From the NCBI GenBank assembly GCA_026413225.1, contig CM048554.1, positions 71,974,463 through 72,038,462 on the forward strand: DNA of 64,000 nucleotides, written 5' to 3'. Positions 12,201-25,716 of this stretch are shown here, piece by piece. Every line of letters begins with the position of its first letter. Position 1 is the stretch's first letter. The notes beneath the pieces are model-generated. The model had not been told where the DNA came from. It made no database searches and saw only the letters and a program-made list of their open reading frames with translations. Source of the DNA: Otis tarda. Taxonomy: Eukaryota > Chordata > Aves > Otidiformes > Otididae. A program made the translations under genes and the position numbers.

Positions 12201-14289
12201 TAGCAGCTGTATGATACCTGTAACAAATGCTGCTCGAAGGAGCGCGGTGATTTCTCTCTTCAGTGCTGCACCAGCTGACAAATTCATGACACGGCTTCAG
12301 ATGCTGGCAGACAGTTGTTCAGCAATACTCCAAGTGGTATAAAATATGCAGAGGTTCTTGTGGCTTGAACGTCTTCTGCCCTCATGTCATCCTTTGTCCA
12401 GCCTCAGCCAAGTGGCCCTCATCACCTTAGTGATGTTCATCAGTGGCACAGGTGGGAAGGAGATACAGTTTTGACTTTATTTAGGCGGTTGTTCGGCATG
12501 ATCTGGACTCCAACTACCTTCTTTGCATTGTAAATGAGTCATTATTGGGGGAAGGAAAATGCTAAGGCCTAATGGCTGTCACTCTGTACCCCCAGCCTTG
12601 CCTGCAAACATGTTCTACTTCAACAGCAAATGAAAACAATGATAAAACTTTAAAATTTTGATAAAACTCTTGCCTTTACAGCCCTGTTAAACCATTTCCC
12701 AAGCTAACCTTTCCTGGCAGGCAGTATCATAAGCTTGGTTTCAGCAACTCCTTTTCCAAAATCAAAATTAATGGCTTTTCTTGTGTCAGCAGATGGTTAT
12801 GCTTCCCTCCCACTGAAGATTAGAGGCACTTTTGCATGGACACGTTTCTCCCAGGTGATGGCATCATGGATTTGCGGTATGCTCCGTATTTCATTACAAA
12901 AGTCCAGACTCACCTGCAGCACAAAATTAGTGAGTGCTTAGCAGCAACCCACCTTGCCTTGTCCATGAAGCTGAAGCGTGCATGGCAGAGCAGCTTAACG
13001 TACTGTGGATTCAGATCTAAGCTTACTCACAACTTGCTTGTGAGTGACAATAGAGAGGTTTTTCTTTCCTGAATGCTATTTTAATCTTGCTGAACGTTAA
13101 TCAACAGCAGCTCAGGTGCTTCCTCTCCAAGTGCTGGGCTCTGAGTAGTGAAATGTTTTGGAGACACAACTGCCCCAGAAGGCCACCATTGCAAAATGGG
13201 GGGTCTGGGAAAGAACATGTACCGGGCAGATGAGAATGCAAGGGGAATGGCAGTAGAAGGGGAAACACTGCTTCAACAAATTTTGGGCGAATAAGCTTTG
13301 AAAACATATTTAAAGACTGGCAAATGATAGGATCAATATTTGGAATAGAGGTTTTCAAAAAAAGTGTTTCAACATTGGTCCAGTGTTGCTTCTTATAAAA
13401 ATGAGAGATTTCCCATGAACCATGATAGGAAAAAGGTTTGAGGTCAGTGCTTAGCTCCTCTTGAAACAGTCCAGCAGTGGTGTCTGATACACTGAGGTGA
13501 TATTACTCAGGGTTACAAAAGTACATAAAACCAGGGATAAATTTATATCTGGAGACATATGCAACTTTCCAAGATGGCAAGGAGATCAGTGGAAGAGTTA
13601 AAATAAAAACCACAGACAAAAGGCAATACAGGTCTATCTTATTTTGCTTAATTTAAAGGATTAGAATACAGACACTCACCTAAAGAGTAAATCTTGTTAA
13701 GAAAATAAGGTAGAAGGGGTAACTGCAAGAGTTAAATCTTTAGAGGGGCATTAAGACAATTTAGATTTCCCACTTTGGGAGCACAGAACAAATTAAAAAA
13801 TCACAAAATGATAGAATAAAATCAGGAATATGAAAAGGAAATTAGCGTGGCTATGTGCCAAGGTAAAAGATATTACTAAAACAAACAAAAAAAAATCCTT
13901 CCAAACAAAGAAAGCATGATGTGCTTCTAATGAGGATCGCAAACTCTGGCTGTACACAGAAAAAAAGATATGCAAGAAACAACTTGTAAAGTGTATTTAA
14001 AAAAAAAAAAACAAAACAGAACTTTTTTGAACTTGTTAAGTTAGCATCTAAAGGACATACAGATGATCCAGATTTATATAGAACTTCCTAGAGAAAATAA
14101 ACCATGAAAATAAACCTAAGTGAACCTCTCCATGTCTGCAGTTACTATTAAGTATCTTGAAGAAGTTCCAGCATTAGACCTGCTCCCTCTTGTCCACATA
14201 CCTTTTTATTTTAGTAGAAGACACATAGGATCTCTCTCTAAATGCAAACTTTAGCAGAAGGGCTATGGAATACTGGACAAAGTGAAGGG
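9228..14289. other. Intergenic, no gene seen
   Basis: This is AT-rich sequence with a TA-rich, weakly palindromic patch at about 10550-10640 and a short tandem duplication at 9886-9933. No exon, RNA gene or confident repeat was found in the remainder. Confidence 0.55.
9886..9933. repeat. Tandem duplication, 24 bp x 2
   Basis: Unit 9886-9909 and unit 9910-9933 both read TGGTAAG(T/C)GTATCTTGACAG and then GGTC followed by one varying base. They differ at only two positions. There is no flanking third copy. This is a local slippage-type duplication. Confidence 0.9.
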
Positions 14290-15812
14290 GAGATAAACAA
14301 GCAGTAAATGGATGGAACAAGCAGTAGCAAATGGCCAGGACCTGATCGCGTTTGCTCTGGAGTTTTCAAGAAACCCTGAGATAAAATAGCTGAACTGCTG
14401 CAACAGTGTGCACCCTCTCACCTGGTGCCAGAAGAAAGGTGGAAATGTGATTACAATATTCCTAAGAGGTGCCAGTGAGGTTGGGCCACCGCAGACCAGA
14501 GATTCCCAACTGACAGGAAAAGTGTTCAGTGCTGTAAAGAGCAGCACTGCTGAACACATCGGTCACTGCAGCATTTTGGAGAAGACTGAGCCTGGATTTT
14601 GTAAAGGGAAGCCCTGCTCACCTGTTCACTCTTTCAAGAGACCAACAGCTCAGACCTCCTTGTCCACGTTCTTGTGCCAGCTCCCTGGTTTTCGAAGAGA
14701 TTTCTCAATGTTGCCAGGGCTTCTTAAGACTCTAATGCCCTGGAGGTGAATGGAAACGGCCTCACACAGATCTACACCTTGTTACAGGATGGGAAACAGA
14801 GGATAGAAAACTGAGCAGATCAGTTACAGAGTAGAGTGAGATCTCGCATGAATCTGTGCTCAAGCTGATGCTACGCAACATACCCCCACATGATCTGGGA
14901 GAAAAAAAAAATTAAAAAGGTTTTCTTCCAGTACTAATTTAATCAAGCTATTAAAGGAGGAGGCGGGCGAGATAAGAACTGTAGAGGACTTTTTGTGACA
15001 CTGAACAATTGTGTTATAAAACAGAAGATGTATTGCAGCTTCCCACTAAAATGTCAGCTCAACAGCAGTGATTAAAAAAAAAAAAACCAGAAGAAAAGAA
15101 GAAGAAAGGAGAAGGAGGGGAAGGAGAAGGAGTTATTTGCAACAAGATACAAGCCCAAACATATGGCTAGAACCCTGGGAACATCTGTACCCTGAGTGCT
15201 GTAGGAAGTTCACCCTGTCTCAAAGATGGTACAGCAAAAATGGATAAGTTTCTTAGGACAGTCAGATGTATGGAGCAGCTTTCAGGTGAGGAATAACTGA
15301 AGTCACTAAGACTCTTCAATCTGACAAAAAAAAAATACTCCAAAACCCCGCAGAACTGCAATGTCTATAAAATTGCAAGTGTTGTAGAAGAAAAAAGTAG
15401 GGATATTTCCCATCCTTTCCAATACAAGTAAATGGGGCATCAAGTGACACTAGCAAGCGTCAAGTTCAAAACCAAAACAAACTGAAGAGGTTGATCCCCA
15501 CACAGTATGGAAAGAAGATTATAAACTTCTTATTGAATGACATTATAGATGCTAAAAAGCTTCGCTGGGCTCAAGAGAGCACCTGGAAAATCTGTCTGAA
15601 GAAAAATCCATCACAACCTATTATACACAAGTCACCACCTCTGGCTCAAAGTTTCCCCATGGCATTTCTGCCTGTGGCTAAAAATGTGTTCTGGGAATTA
15701 TTGCTCCTGGCTTACCTTGCCCTTCTTGTCTCCTCTAGGCATCTGCTGGTGCAGGCAGGAAACTTGGCTATAGGTGTCTTTGCTCTGGCTAAGAAAAGCC
15801 TTTATTTTTCTC
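14290..15812 (+). mobile_element. Ancient CR1 LINE, reverse transcriptase through 3' end
   Basis: The pieces of a CR1 appear in the right order and spacing. ANGQDLIAFALEF sits where CR1 has MGPDGIHPRVLKEL. GGNVITIF stands for ANVTPVF near 14430-14455. GKV is followed 26 residues later by GFCKGKPCSPVHSF (CR1 GFTKGKSCLTNLINF, 27 residues). About 680 bp on, MEQLSGEE*LKSLRLFNL stands for LEHLSYEERLRELGLFSL (near 15270-15330). From about 15362 the DNA follows the turtle/crocodile-type CR1 3' region (gtctataaaat..., aagttcaaaaccaaaacaaa..., aaaaatccatca). It closes with CTCTAGGCATCTGCTGGTG and TTGGCTATAGGTGTCTTTGC, which match the conserved CR1 3' end (ctctggggcatctggcattg; ctgggctagatggacctttgg). 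The middle of the RT is unrecognisable and carries A13 (15074-15086) and a 44-base pure-purine run (15089-15132). It is long dead. Confidence 0.75.
15089..15132 (+). repeat. Polypurine (GAA/GGA) tract
   Basis: There are 44 consecutive purines, mostly AGAAG and GGAGAAGG units, just after an A13 run at 15074-15086. The tract lies in the unaligned middle of the old CR1. It is simple sequence, possibly triplex-prone. Confidence 0.9.
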
Positions 15813-18800
15813 ATTAACCTAGCCAACTGGAAACACAGTTCAGGCCTGTCCTGAGAGGAAAAGCAGAGAAATGTGTAAGTGCAATTAAAGAAATATTTTA
15901 CCCAAGTGCAAGACAAAAGATCTCATTGCATTTGTGTATGAAACACCATGTAAGCAGTTTCTGCTTGCATTTTTAATCAGATGCATTTTAATCTTTCACT
16001 TTGGTGTATCAAACTAATTACTAAATTTCAGATAGGATGCTAATTACCAGAACCAGATATGTGTGCACTTTTTTTCCAAAATGGATCAGAAACAAGCACA
16101 AAAAAGACTAGAAGATGAGGTGTATTAACTATTCCTTCCAGTGGCAGCCTTATCCAGAAGATGTCACCAAAACATAAGTAGTACTCAGAGTTCCTAGAAC
16201 AAGGAACATAAATGGAAGGACTTTAGACTTGTATAAGAACCACAGGAAAATCAAGAAGAATGTTGAAAGAACACCTAGAAATAAAAATTACCCATTTTCA
16301 GGGAGAAGATGAAACCCTTGTATCATCACAGCAGGAAGGTCAGTAAATAGAAGAAATGATGTACAAAGAGCAAGTCATGCAGACAAAATATCATGATGTT
16401 GTTTTGAGTGAAGACTGTATTCTTGCCAAAATCCTTCCCTTAAATTAACAAAGCACAAGCATAACAACCAGCAACCTGATTGCTCTGTTTTTCCACCCTC
16501 ACTGAGTCCCTTTGCTATTTGTCTTCTCTGCTTCCGCCTCATTGATACCTTACTTTCGTCAGGGACTTGCATGTTAACAATCTGCTCCTATCTCAGCTTG
16601 TGTCTCTGTACTGTTAGGGAGTATATTCACACTCATACTGAATCAATACCTAATTGCAGCATTACAGAGATCAGCTTCATGCTTCAGAAGATCATGTTCA
16701 CCAACTCAAACAGTCTTTTCCATTCGCGCTTGCACTGTGAATTTTAAAGCAGTGAAGATCGTCTTTGACTGCAAATAAAAATTCAGCAAAGAAAGAACAA
16801 AGAGATTCATAACCTCAAGGAAAGCAAAATGCATCAAGTACAGCAACTAAAAACATTAATTCACACAAATTCAGAGATACTCTAGTAGTACCTGTTGTGT
16901 GACAGCTAAACCCAAGCCACACTATAAAGCAGGTTGTTAAGGTAAAAGCTGTGCCTGGAGAAAAGTATCTCCATGCTTCTGAGAGTTTGGTCTAGCATGG
17001 CAGACACGTTGCCACTGCTGGAACCTCAAACAGGTCAGCAATCAGCAGCTGATATCTGACAGGTAAATATCATTTCACTTCTTCGTGACAGCTGAGCGCA
17101 TGGATGAGCCAGCACGGCTCCTGTTGACTAACACACTGTGGCTTGGAAGAGATGCTATTGCAGGAACAAGTTCAACATAAAGCACACAGACCGGGACACT
17201 AGCCAGCAGGAATTGTCCTGAGTCTTGAGCTTTGGCTTTAAAGGCTCTCTTGACCCCCTCTGGCACCAGCAGATAAGCTCCGTGCCATGACATTTATCCT
17301 TCTCTAAGAAGAAACCAAAACAAATCTACCTAGCAACACTAAAATACACAGACGCTTTAGGACTGACAACCTGTTAGGCTGTATCACCACCTGAATATCG
17401 CTTTCCAGAGACCTCCCTGATGGAGATCTTCTAGCAGCAGTAATAGTATGAATCACAGAGCTTTTAAATTCAACAATTCCTATCTTGTTTATACATATGA
17501 CTGCCCATATGATTTACACCATTTTGAGTATGAAGTTAAAAATAACATTTGCTCTACTGGCATTTGCACTGTTATGGGAAAAAGTTTTGTAAGATGGGCT
17601 ACTAAGACATTGTGCATTGTAGTTGCGTAATATGAGTAATCATGTTCTTATAATCCCTAGGACATTTAGGCTGATGGAAAGTGTGTCCTTTCTGATTCTG
17701 CATTAATCAAAACAATGGAATGAGGCCAGGTCTACACTAAAAAGAAGAAAAGCTTTCTGTTACCTTGAAATCTGAAAGTATTTTGGCATGAAGTTCCAGT
17801 TTCTTGAAGCTAGCTATAGTCTAGACAGATTTTGTTGTATGCTTCTCTATTTTATAAATATATATACACGCTATCAGGAACAGTCCATTTCCATAATTAG
17901 ATTTTCGATCTACTCAATGCTTTAAGCAAATATTCTGTAAAAATGAATATTATTTTAAAGTCTGGACATCTAGCACCTACTAAACAAAAAAAAATTTTTC
18001 AATTTCTAAAAATTTCTAAAAAACAATTTAACCAGTAATGAGTTGAAATGAGAACTCCTTTAAAAGAATTTATTTGGATTTCAACAAATTAATAACATGC
18101 TTCTTGGCTGAAGAAGTTAAAAGAGCTGAGTTCTTAAAAAAAAAATCAATGCATGGAACCCAGCCTTGTTGCTTGTGTCTCAGCAATCAAAGCACTCTTT
18201 TGTTTCACATGAAGAGAAGCAGTTTCCTTAGCAATCTCTGAAAGTTAAAAGCTACAATAACAGAAAAAAAAAAAAAGGTTTAGCTGCACACACATAGTTA
18301 AAGCAGTAATAAAAATGCTGTTCTACTTTACTAGCATGTTGGACCCCAAGTCACGACTAACAGCATCTTAGACACCGCACAGTCCTGCGCTCCTCCACAG
18401 GGAAGAAACTCGACAAGGAGAGAGGGTCAGGAAGTTAAAAGCAATCCCCGCAGAAGTCAACTGTGCTCTAAATGTAATTCTCCAGTGCTTATGGTGGGGA
18501 CTTGCCTGGTTCAGAGAGTCCTTTTCAGAAAACTCTTCTGATTTGCCTCTTTCTGTAACAAGGGTTTGCTTTCTGTTTTTCTGAGTGAGAACAAACAGAG
18601 GTGGAAGGAGTGGGCAGGTTGTTGTTTTAGTGTAAGCTTGGACTGGACATCAGGCAAAGTTAGAGGCAAAGATTCTTCTCTTTGTCACACATTAAAAAGA
18701 CCATATAGCTTTATATAAGGGCAGACTTTACATCAAAATCTAATGCCTGGTTAGACAGAATTTGGGAGATCAGGCAATGTAAACAGGCATACAGCCTTAA

Positions 18801-21754
18801 AGGTAGAACAAAATTAGAATTTTAGGCTCTAGGAAGCTCTGTTTGCAGATCTGCCAGGCAATAAATCACTGGAAATGCACAGGCATTTAGACAGAATGAC
18901 TGAAATCCTCTTCCATTCCACAAAAACATTTCTTGCTCTCTTTGTCATAGCCTAAAAGATGGTGCTTAATAATTAACACTCACATTTCTCATTAATTTGT
19001 TGCTGTTTTTGCAAAAACCTTCCTGGTTTGACACAGACCTGGACAACCAGTATGGTTAGGACAAGTAGAACTAGCATCATTATCAACTGAGTGACAGATG
19101 AGTTCTTTGCAATTTTCAAAATCAATAAGCTTTCAGTGTATACTTCCTTGAACAAAGATACTTCCAGAGAAATGAAAACAAGACAGAAATCCTCTTTTTT
19201 TCCCCCCTCTTTTGTTATGTTGCAAGTGGATGTGGCTCCTGTTCTCTGTAGACATCATGGTTTGGTTTGCTCTTAGATCCCAAGAAGATCATTTACCATT
19301 CTAAAGCTTCCGAATGCAACAATAAGTAATGTGAGCTACTGTCAACTACTTGCAATTGAAAAGTAACTTTTTGCTGATCCTTTAGTCTTCTGTATTTTCG
19401 ACCAGCGCTTAACAGTGTTCACAGGTTGTCATATACATTGCAATTAAAAAGAAGACATAGTTACGAGAAAATTACTATTTCTTTACATCTACTTTTAGCT
19501 TCTGTTCTGTGCTATTGTCTATATTGGTACAGAATATGACATTACACATTGTTCTTTTATCAGATTCCATTATGCAGTACTTGCTGGTATGGATTTCTTA
19601 TATTTTAAACCTCTCCAAATTCTAGGAGCTACAGTCATGGAGCTGCTGTAGCTGATGTACCTGGAGTACCAATTACTTAAAAATAGAATGGAAAATGTAA
19701 TTATACAAGTGTACCATCAATTTCATTCAGAGCTCTCATTCTTGAGGAGGGACAAGGGTTACATTACAGCTGACCTCTCAGTCTCTTCTCCGAAAGTTTC
19801 ACTGCAGGCAATGAAACAGAAGTGTTAGTCCGGAAGCTGCACTATCGTAGTGGTGGTAATTCACTGCCAAATTTGGCACTGGTGCCAGGGACAGGGATTT
19901 GAGCTGACACTAAGTCGGAAGGTCTGTTAAATTAATTTGGCATCACCCATCAAAAATGTTTCTCGACACTTTCCTGTAACACAAGTACAACAGCCTGGCA
20001 GATACAGTAAAGGCTGTGGTATTTTTCTCTGTCAGTGTGGCTTCTCAACGTGCATTTCTCAAACATACCTCCTGTATCTATATTTCTTGGCTGGAGCTCT
20101 TGAAAGATGCAGACACGGTTCCTACCCAAAATACAGTGGGTACGAGGCTGGATGAGCTTCTCCTGCTCCTGGCTGTGCAGTTTGCTTCCTTAGCCGAGAC
20201 ACTATATCAGTGATTAGAAGTAGCAGAGTTGAGAGTAATACGAGAAGAATCTGTATTTCTCTGCTGAAGAGGAACATTGGTCACATCTGTGGTGAGGTGA
20301 GCCTCTGAGAATCGCCACCCTGGCAGCAGAACTTCTAACTCCGATCTTTTGTCCTTAAATCAGGAGTTCCTAAGGGCAGGCAGGTGTCTTCTCCTGAAGT
20401 TCAGAGAGGAAAAAGATTTCTGAACAGCACTGTAATTAATTAGAGGCTATTATTAGTGAAAATGGAAAAGAAGGTTAACTGAGTTTCTGTGACCATTCAG
20501 ATGCTTCAGGACTTGCTAATTAAGAGGCTGGATGACTCACAGGTTTAACCCGAATTATACACTTAAGTACACGACTGCATGAAAGCCTGTATGTCAGCCA
20601 CTCTGGGGAACTTGGGGCATCCTGGTATTTACAATATTTTGTAATAGGGAATCCTGTCTACTAAAAATGAATCTGAATCCTTAGTTTATTTTATGAGTAA
20701 GTCAATGAAGAAACTTAGATTTTAACATTTTTCTGTTAGCACGAGTGTAGGATGGTTTTAAATAAATCACAGTAAGTAGCACCGTACTAGATCGCCTATG
20801 TGCTTAGCCATCTCAACTTACACATTTGTCTTGTTTGGTTTTTAAAAATAAACCCAGCGAAGTAGAAATATGTAGGGTCATTCCTTTTTATTTGGTGAAT
20901 AACAGCATAATTTCAGATAAAACAACAACAACAAAAAAAATCATGCTGATCAGCCACCCACACACTTTCTTTAAAGCTCTCATAAATTGGATCAACATTT
21001 ATAAAGCACAGCAAGTACTGGCATTTAAGTAATACTATAAAAACAGTCAAGCTGCCATAGTGAATACGTATCCTTCCTTTGTACATTAGCTTCTCTGTGC
21101 ACAATGTTATGAGACACTGCTTAGCAATACAAGAACATGATTTTAATGGGAATTTCACAATTAGAAATCACCTCTTCCTTTATGTACATGAGCAACGCGG
21201 TTAAGCTCCCTCTTTCAGCTCTGCACAGAGCTGCTCCCTCATCCTGTGTCTGACTGTGCAGTCACGCTCCAAGCCTGGCATCTGCAGCTCCCAACGCAAG
21301 AGGTCAACCACAAGCTCCTATGCACAGTCAACTTCTTGGTCCTCACAGACCTCAATTTAAACTGAATTGGATCCTGACATGCCCTGGGAGCAGCTACAGC
21401 TACAGCTATTGCTGTGCGATTTTCCCACCTCGTCCAAAGATCATTGCTTTATCAGTGATACATACCCTCTGCTTCCAAGGAAAGACAAATTAAACATGAT
21501 AAAACTATTGTAAGATTTGCTCAACACCAAACCACACAGTTGCCATTTCATCCTTTTTCATATACAATGCAACTGCATGAAAACAAGCTCGGGTTGTTTT
21601 TTTTTTTTACTCAAAATTTTGGGGGTCACTGTGAATGGGCAGTGGTGATATCTCATTCTGCTGCTCTGACTCTGGCTACTATTCAAGGCTTGTGTAGTGT
21701 TAGCTGTGTTTTGAAACACATACACACACACTCAAATTTTAGGATGATGTCTAA
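15813..21754. other. Intergenic, no gene seen
   Basis: This is AT-rich sequence with short A and T runs, for example near 17990-18020 and 18260-18275, and a short (CA)n near 21719-21733. No exon, RNA gene or repeat family could be supported. Confidence 0.55.
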
Positions 21755-22012
21755 AGGATAAGGGGTAATGGTTTTAAACAGAGGGAGGTAGATCTAGATT
21801 AGACATTAGGAATAATTTTTTTACAATGAGGGTGGTGGAACACTGGCACAAGTTGCCCAGAGAGGTGGTGGATGCCCCATCCCTGGAAACATTCAAGGCC
21901 AGGTTGGATGGGGCTCTGAGCAACCTGATCTGGTTGGAGATGTTCCTGCTCCTTGCAGGGGGGTTAGCCTTTAAAGGTCCCTTCCACACCAAACTGTTCT
22001 ATGTTTCTATTA
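21755..22012 (+). mobile_element. CR1 LINE 3' end (classic avian type)
   Basis: It opens with AGGATAAGGGGTAATGG, and the frame from 21826 gives VVEHWHKLPREVVDAPSLET and then FKARLDGALSNLIWLE, the C-terminus of CR1 ORF2. It is followed by the 3'UTR (CTGATCTGGTTGGAGATGTT, TTAAAGGTCCCTTCCA) and a degraded CR1 tail, GTTCTATGTTTCTATTATTA. It is 5'-truncated, as most CR1 copies are. The tail and protein end are well kept, so this is younger than the copy at 14.3-15.8 kb. Confidence 0.93.
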
Positions 22013-25000
22013 TTATGAAGAGGCTGTTCAGATGCATTATTAGCCTTTAAAAGAACACCAAGCATTTGATGTTTACCTTCTTTACTGCTCATCTCTTCTT
22101 AGCACCAGTCTGATCTTCTCCATTTGTTGGGACATTTGAGTTTAGTTTTGTTTTATTTCCCTTGAATTTTCAATAGAGCTGAAAGTTAGCAAGTTATTGT
22201 AATCTTGTAACTACTCCAGCTGAACCCCTCCAAACCAGCATGAGTAACCCTTGTGAGATGCATTGCCCAGAAAGTGAGCTGGCTACCTGCTTCTGAAGCA
22301 TCCCAGGGAGAGCATAGTCTTCCCAGGAGGCCACCTCATGGCTGGCTCAAAAAAATGAGCATTTTTGCACATGGAAAACCTAACACATACATAAACCACC
22401 ATTCCCATATGCAAGAAAGATGTCAGTCAACTTGAGTCTTCGTCTACCTCACATTTCAAAGCTGAGATGCATACATTAAAACAATGGACTTACTGCAATC
22501 GTTTGGGTTGTTGACTTTCTGCCAGTGTCCTTGCAGTCTCCTCTGGAGCACATTGGCTCCTAAAGAAGGGCAACCAGCAGGCTTTTGAGTGTAGTGAACG
22601 TTACTTTATAGGGAAGCAGAAGCTGGAAGGGTTTACAGTCGTCTCTTTCAGCTTGCACACTGTTGCTGTTCGTGTCAGAGTTGTTAGCAAGCAGTCATCT
22701 CAAGTCTTAAATCTGATTTCTTTCGTCTATATTGTCTGCCTGCATAATTTTTATGGCCTATGACAGGCAGGTTAACACATGCTCTGTGAATAAGCAACCA
22801 TGGCACACAACTTGTGTTTTTTTTTATTTCTTCAGGGAATGCTGGGGCAAAGAGTTTGGCATGGGACAAGGTCTTTGTAGCCTGTCATACCACTGGGATT
22901 TGGGGGGTTGTGCACCCTTGGCTGGCTGAGGCAGGAAGAAGATGAACCTGCCCGGTGCTGAGGCTGGGAGGAAAGTGCCCAGGACTGCAAGGCTTCCCAG
23001 GGTGCAGGAAGGGCCTGTCGCTCTGCTCTCTCCAAGGGTGCACTGCAGCTCTCGGCAAGGGTGTTCCTTCCTGCCACCCAAAAAGGCACTGGAAGGCTTA
23101 CATGTCCTATAAACCATGTTTTATGAAAGCTAAGGAACAGCTGTGGCCACAGTGCATTGTCTCTTTAAATAAAAGTGATGATGCCTGCAGCAGGGTGCTG
23201 GATCCTATCATTTGCCCTCAAGGCAACATCTACCCACTCATTAAGTGACCCTACAGGTTTGGTCTGCTTGGGCTAAGCAGGGACTATGTAACTCATTTCA
23301 CTCAGAAGTGGAATTTAAAGCAGAGTTTACAACTGCAGACCCAGAAAATCTATCTTAAAAAAAAATGGTTAACTCTGTAAAGAGCTCATAAACCTAAAAT
23401 TAAAGCTTTAAAATAAATACAAAAGCCATCATCTACTGTATTATGTTTCTCAGTTATACCAGTTTAAAATATTCACATGGAGATAATCAGAGTAGCCCAA
23501 CTCCGTGTCAGTAATATCACCTACACCAGTGCCCTGCAAGCACGCAGCAAACCCTCTCAGGCAGGAGGCCAGGTGCCAGCACCAGCTGCCGAACTTGAAA
23601 TAAATTTTTTCTCTCAAGTGTAACTTTATTCTTGTACTCTGTGGATAACTATATCACTGTGTACAGGGACAGCTGTACCTGCACTTTACAGAGATAAGTA
23701 AGGCGAAACCACTGACTTAATAAATTCATTTTTTACAGATGTACAGTACTTCTGTGCAGCTGTGTAACACAGAGCAGGACTGAAGCAAAGTAACGCAAAG
23801 CAGGAAGAAAGTAAAGACAAGGAGACTTTTAAGATATGTTACAGTTTCTTGCTCTGGAAAAGGAGCCCCATTTCTTTCCTGCAAGTTTTATTCTCTCACT
23901 GAGGGACTGCTTTGAGAGTTTTCATCATTGTTGTCTCAAGGGTGTTGACTACAGGCTTTACTTCTCATTCTCCTGCCACCCATGCAAGCAAGCTGGTATT
24001 TGCATCCCCAGTTCTCCTTCTCCTGTGTCACAAAGGTTTAGGTTCACTTGGTTTTTAAAATGTCTCAAAATAAGCTGGACTTGGAATACCCTTTGCAGAT
24101 TCCCAAAAAAGGAAAAAATCCAGATAAAGTATGTTATCCTCTGAGTTAATACAAGTATTTAATTATTTCCAACACTGAATTATGGCATACAAATTCACTC
24201 ACAAAATATTTACTTGAAATTGGAGTGGAAGAGACTAAGGAAGAAACAACATTTTTCAGAATAAAGGCTGCTGACTACAGAAAGCATCAATTAAGGCTCT
24301 GCTGGCAGCAGGCAGAGGCATCCGTATTTATTCTACAAACTGTGAATAAGCAAGTTCTGATGTACCACTGAAGTAGCAGAAAATACCCTCATAACCTTTT
24401 GTTGTAGTCGTGTCATTAACAATATGAATACCTATTTTTATTCCCATATTAGACCATTTAGCCTTATCCAAAATTCTTTAATGTCCTTTGTTCACCACAA
24501 GAGTTAGTTAATGGCTGCCTCTAACTCCAGGGTCACACATCTCAGCACAGTTCAGGATCACACTTTAGGCAGAGGTAACCCTCACAGCAGGCAGATCTGC
24601 CCACCGCTGTGACCATTTGATGATTTTGGAACAAGCAGAGATGTTTAGGCAGAAGCACTGTGGTCGCCTTGCTCTAATGGCTTTGTTATCTGGCACGATG
24701 CCTGGCATCTTTTGATGCCTCGTTATCTTGTAAAAGCAGAACAGCGGCACACGTGGTACAGTTTTTCCAATGAACAAGTCACAAGACTCTCAGAGATATA
24801 ACTGGCGAAAGGCTGTTGAAATGCTCTTAGAATTATAATGACAACTTATCAATGCTTGGAACAAAATCATCCTTTTATGATTAATTCACAGGCTCCAGGA
24901 AGAGTGTTTGCTTCTGAAATCTCCTAACATTTTTTAAAAAAATTTTCTTTCTTCTTTATTTTTTAATGGTCATCTGTAAAAAGGGAATGTTGAGAACAGC

Positions 25001-25654
25001 CTAGCAGTAGACTCTTCTGAATTTAGCTCTGTTATCAGCTAGCTTTCTCGGCAGACAAATAGATAAAACCAAAACATGACTTTTCTCACCAAATAACAAC
25101 TGCTTTGACATGCACAGTCTGAGAGATAAGCCGCCTGTGCATGTCATCATCTCCAGACCTGCGATCTTTATAGTGTGGCTCTGTTGCCCACTGGGTAGCC
25201 AACACTAAAATGTGGGCATCAGCCCACCTGTGACCGTGCAGAAAATGAAGCTCTTTAGGACTCTTCAGCTAAGTAGAGATGCCCTGGCATGAGAGTTGGT
25301 AATACCAACAGCTCCAGATGAAACTGCATCTGCCTTTTATCAGTCAGCAATAGTGAGAGCCTGTATTTCAACCAGTAGTCAGTATTTAAAGATCCTTACT
25401 CAACTCCAGGCAAAGGATAAAGATCTGAACCCGTGTTACTTGTTAGTAGATATTAAGCTGATGGACTACAGCCTCCAAAAATTATGCTCTAAGAAAAGAG
25501 AGATGATAAGCAGACGAGACTCAATATTAGATAAATTTACACATGGAGAACTTTTCTATCTGACAGGCCTGAATCACACTCTCTGAGGACAAACAAGTCC
25601 ACATCTTTCCAAAATAAGCTGCAGTGCAGCTTCTTTCAAAGAGAGGAATGACTC

Positions 25655-25716
25655 AGAGGGTGCCACTGTCACCACGTCTGGCTGTGAGTCCTTCAGAAGT
25701 CAGAGTGACACCCTCT
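25655..25716. repeat. Small imperfect hairpin
   Basis: AGAGGGTGCCACTGTCAC (25655-25672) pairs with 25699-25716 at 15 of 18 positions around a 26-base loop. The length is in the pre-microRNA range, but the pairing does not extend far and no other evidence of transcription is visible. Confidence 0.6.

Noticed and set aside
23630-23720. Possible MIR remnant around 'ctttacagagataagtaagg'
   Set aside because: The match is limited to one short segment, with no correct neighbouring blocks.
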